Shown here in pieces: positions 61,846 to 64,000 of a stretch of DNA of 64,000 nucleotides (positions are counted from its first letter, which is position 1; each line of letters opens with the position of its first letter). The position numbers and the translations under genes were made by a program. The notes beneath the pieces were generated by a model, which made no database searches, was not told where the DNA came from, and saw nothing but the letters and a program-made list of their open reading frames with translations. The DNA is from Paenibacillus sp. (GTDB taxonomy: Bacteria; Bacillota; Bacilli; Paenibacillales; NBRC-103111): the NCBI GenBank assembly GCA_031180825.1, contig JAPSLM010000014.1, positions 1 to 64,000 of the forward strand, in the 5' to 3' direction.

Positions 61846-62980
61846 GCTTTCTCACCTCGGCAAACAATTGCTCGTGCCGTCTGCCCACTTCGGGCCAGTG
61901 CATGCTTTTTCCGACGGCTTCTATTTTTTTAACCCATCCTCTCAGCAGCACGTCGTTGCTCAAAAGCGAGACGACTTTATTGATCCAGGCTTGTTCGTCG
62001 TTATAGGGCATCAGCAGCTCCGGGTAATCGGACAGCAGGTCTTGTGCGTAGCAGTAAGGCGTCGACAGCACCGGACGGCCCAAGCCGACCGCATAGGCGA
62101 GTGTGCCGCTTGTGATCTGCTGCTTTCCCGGGTAAGGCGTCACATACACGTCGCAGGCCATAAGATGCTTGACCAGATCGTGTTCCTCCATGTACCGGTC
62201 GATCATCACAACGTTTCGCTCGATGCCGCTGCGCCGGATCTGCTCCAGCAGCTCCTCCCGGTAACGCTCCCCCTCGTGCTTTTTCACCTCCGGATGCGTT
62301 TGACCGACGATCGCATACAGAACATCCGGAATCTGCTTCGCGATACCGGGGAGCGCCTTGAGCAGAAGCTCGATGCCTTTTCCCCGGCTGAGCAGCCCGA
62401 AGGTCATCAGCACCTTCCGGTTTTCCCAGCCAAGCTGCGCTCTAAGCCGGTGTCTGCTCTCCGGGTTCGGCTCGGGCGTGCCATGGGGAATGAAAAAGAT
62501 TTTCTCTTTCGGAACGCCGAACGTTTCGTGCAAATAGTCGACCGCCTTGCGGTTCATAACGATAATTTTCCGGCTTCGTTCGGCGATCTCCCGCTGGATC
62601 GGGGTATAAGGCGGCAGCGGTTTGTCAAAAACCGTATGGAACGTCGTAATCAACGGCTTCTCCAGGTTGCGGATCAGCGTCAAAATATAAGCGCCCGCTT
62701 CGCCTCCGAAAATTCCGAATTCGTGCTGCAGGGATACGACGTCAATGTCCGATTGATTGATTTTCCGCGCCATCTTGGCATACGCCGCCTCCTGGTCGCG
62801 CGTCAGCGGCCACAAAATAGGATCGTCGCCTTTATCCGTGGCGGAATCGGTAAGGACGATGACCGGGTCCTTGCCTCGCCATTCCTTCGCCCCTTGAACG
62901 GCCTGCCGCAAATGGAACGTATAGGTGGCAAGCCCGCACTTTTGAGGCACGTAGGTACTGATGTATGCGATTTTCATCAT
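61826..62980 (-). CDS. GT4-family glycosyltransferase
   Basis: 384 residues, GT-B fold. N-terminal Rossmann domain starts KIAYISTYVPQKCGLATYTF, with VVSLQHEFGIFGGEAGAYIL and TTFHTVFDKPLPPY; C-terminal domain has FGLLSRGKGIELLLKALPGI and nucleotide-sugar region TSGTLAYAVGLGRPVLSTPY. Probably a mannosyl- or glucosyltransferase. Its ATG overlaps the stop of the nucleotidyltransferase (ATGA), so the donor-forming and transfer steps are translationally coupled. Confidence 0.85.
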   Translation of the reverse strand: MMKIAYISTYVPQKCGLATYTFHLRQAVQGAKEWRGKDPVIVLTDSATDKGDDPILWPLTRDQEAAYAKMARKINQSDIDVVSLQHEFGIFGGEAGAYILTLIRNLEKPLITTFHTVFDKPLPPYTPIQREIAERSRKIIVMNRKAVDYLHETFGVPKEKIFFIPHGTPEPNPESRHRLRAQLGWENRKVLMTFGLLSRGKGIELLLKALPGIAKQIPDVLYAIVGQTHPEVKKHEGERYREELLEQIRRSGIERNVVMIDRYMEEHDLVKHLMACDVYVTPYPGKQQITSGTLAYAVGLGRPVLSTPYCYAQDLLSDYPELLMPYNDEQAWINKVVSLLSNDVLLRGWVKKIEAVGKSMHWPEVGRRHEQLFAEVRKLESVPR

Positions 62981-64000
62981 GCCTGCATCACCCCCATCCG
63001 GTTCATGACCGCTTCGTGCAAAATCTGACGGGAGCCGAGCTTAAGCCCGTAGCCGAAAATGCAGTTATTCAAATGGATGGCGTCGTTGATCTTGCATCGA
63101 TCCCACATGATCGTTTCGGAGCACCGCACATTTCGGCCGATTTCGCAATCGTCCCCGATGACGGCAAACGGCCCGATGATGGAGCGCTCGCCGATCTTGA
63201 CGTTATTGCCGATCAGCACCGGCGGGACAAGCAGCGCTCCGGGACCGATCTCGCAATGGTCGCCGATCCATATCCCGCTGCCGTTCTCCCGACCCGGAAT
63301 CGGCAGCCGGCACGTGCGGTTCAACAGGTCCCAGTGAATTTTCCGGTACCGTTCTTTGGTACCCATATCCATCCAGTAGCCGGAAATGACTTTGCCATAT
63401 ACTCCCGCCTGCTCTTGGATCAGCAGCGGGAACGTTTCGCGCTCAATGGAAACCTCCCGGTCTCCGGGAATATAACGCAGCGCTTTTTTCTCCATGACAT
63501 AGATTCCCGCATTGATCCGCCGGGAGGGCGCTTCTTCCAGCCGGGGCTTTTCCACAAAGCGCAAAATGCGGCCGAGCCGGTCCTGCTCCACTCCCCCGTA
63601 TTGGCTCGGGTCGTCCACCTCCGTTAAGCCGATGGTGACCTCGCCCCTATGCTGGAGATGGTACTCCAGCAGAGGAAGCAGATGGATTTCATGCACAATA
63701 TCCGCATTGACCACAATAAAGCGGTCGTCGAGATAGGATTCCGCGTTTTTGATAGCGCCAGCCGTTCCTCTGAGCGTTTGCTCTACGGCATACCGGATGG
63801 AGACCCCCCATTTGCTGCCGTCGCCGAAATAATTCCGGATTTGCTCGGGATAATGCTTGACCGCCATCACGAAATCGCGGATGCCCTGATTTTTCAGATG
63901 GACGATAAGGTGCTCAAGCCATGGGCGGTTCGCAACCAGAGCCATCGGCTTCGGCAAATGCTCCGTGAGCGGCCTTAGCCTTGTTCCGAGTCCTCCTGCG
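62977..64000 (-). CDS. sugar nucleotidyltransferase with left-handed beta-helix (5' end outside window)
   Basis: At least 340 residues; the frame runs off the right edge, so the track's ATG at 63957 is not the start: upstream codons read GGLGTRLRPLTEHLPKP, the nucleotide-binding signature. Further motifs are FIVVNADIVHE (metal Asp), FVEKPRLEEA and INAGIYVMEKKAL. The C-terminal part (IGNNVKIGERSIIGPFAVIG) is a hexapeptide beta-helix. Best fit is mannose-1-phosphate guanylyltransferase or a related NDP-sugar pyrophosphorylase supplying the adjacent GT4 enzyme. Mannose-1-phosphate would link it to the GH130 phosphorylase. Confidence 0.85.
   Translation of the reverse strand, partial: AGGLGTRLRPLTEHLPKPMALVANRPWLEHLIVHLKNQGIRDFVMAVKHYPEQIRNYFGDGSKWGVSIRYAVEQTLRGTAGAIKNAESYLDDRFIVVNADIVHEIHLLPLLEYHLQHRGEVTIGLTEVDDPSQYGGVEQDRLGRILRFVEKPRLEEAPSRRINAGIYVMEKKALRYIPGDREVSIERETFPLLIQEQAGVYGKVISGYWMDMGTKERYRKIHWDLLNRTCRLPIPGRENGSGIWIGDHCEIGPGALLVPPVLIGNNVKIGERSIIGPFAVIGDDCEIGRNVRCSETIMWDRCKINDAIHLNNCIFGYGLKLGSRQILHEAVMNRMGVMQA

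Noticed and set aside
61751-63028. 425-aa plus-strand ORF
   Set aside because: Antisense to the GT4 gene, no recognisable motifs.
1-64000. tRNA, rRNA, CRISPR array, prophage
   Set aside because: No cloverleaf, rRNA stretch, regular spaced repeats or phage structural genes seen.

Overview
The window reads as chromosomal DNA from a spore-forming, moderately GC-rich Firmicute, most likely Paenibacillus or a close relative. The main evidence is an intact 142-residue CwlJ-type cortex-lytic enzyme, a Ger(x)C germination-protein remnant, a Bacillus-type SigA, a T-box leader on a DAHP synthase, strong AGGAGG-type ribosome sites, and frequent GTG and TTG starts. Most genes lie on the minus strand. 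AT-rich islands with IS debris sit at about 5.2-7.4 kb and 44.8-47.6 kb. I saw no rRNA, tRNA or CRISPR array.

Layout. 0.2-3.5 kb: a secreted protein, a TrkA-C membrane protein and cwlJ. 3.6-8.9 kb: a graveyard holding two truncated tetracycline-resistance-like genes, two different IS1182-type remnants, one IS630 remnant, one AT-rich orphan gene and a 0.62-kb repeat. 8.9-25.5 kb: the main metabolic block. A LysR regulator is followed on the same strand by two flavin monooxygenases, a complete peptide-type ABC transporter, a DinB-fold protein, a TcyJKLMN-like amino-acid ABC transporter, a GNAT acetyltransferase and an M20 deacylase. This content matches the B. subtilis ytmI/tcyJKLMN/ytmO/ytnJ/ytnL locus, which imports S-substituted cysteines, N-acetylates them, oxidatively cleaves them and deacetylates them. 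A sarcosine-oxidase-like flavoenzyme and an aldo/keto reductase sit next to its end.

25.8-36.5 kb: a beta-helix secreted protein, an acyltransferase, an EamA transporter, a DeoR regulator, an NlpC/P60 enzyme, a stand-alone sigA, a probable small RNA, a quinone-oxidoreductase/LysR divergent pair, and a T-box-controlled chorismate mutase-DAHP synthase. 36.6-39.1 kb: a DHA2 efflux pump with an unusual leader (short peptide, two mirror-image operator-like palindromes) and an inositol-phosphatase-like protein.

39.4-44.8 kb: a Bce-type peptide-antibiotic module (response regulator, kinase, ABC ATPase, permease) plus a serine hydrolase. Three of its five genes carry single-base frameshifts. 45.2-46.8 kb: a non-autonomous IS1182-type element that has duplicated a terminator hairpin; its right part is the same 0.62-kb repeat as at 8.2-8.8 kb. 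47.7-52.7 kb: an intact bacitracin-resistance-like module (UppP, BcrA/BcrB-like transporter, two-component system, TetR). It may have made the decaying Bce module dispensable.

52.8-56.1 kb: an FAD monooxygenase behind two TetR-type palindromes, then fragments of an NAD(P)-dependent reductase, a MerR regulator and a UvrA-like ATPase. 56.3-59.1 kb: an ethanolamine-type permease with a secreted HAD phosphatase, suggesting phospho-amino-alcohol scavenging. 59.7-64.0 kb: a mannoside cluster (GH130 phosphorylase, alpha/alpha-barrel protein, GT4 glycosyltransferase, sugar nucleotidyltransferase) that runs off the right edge.

Functions are family-level readings of the translations. No search, fold or alignment was run.
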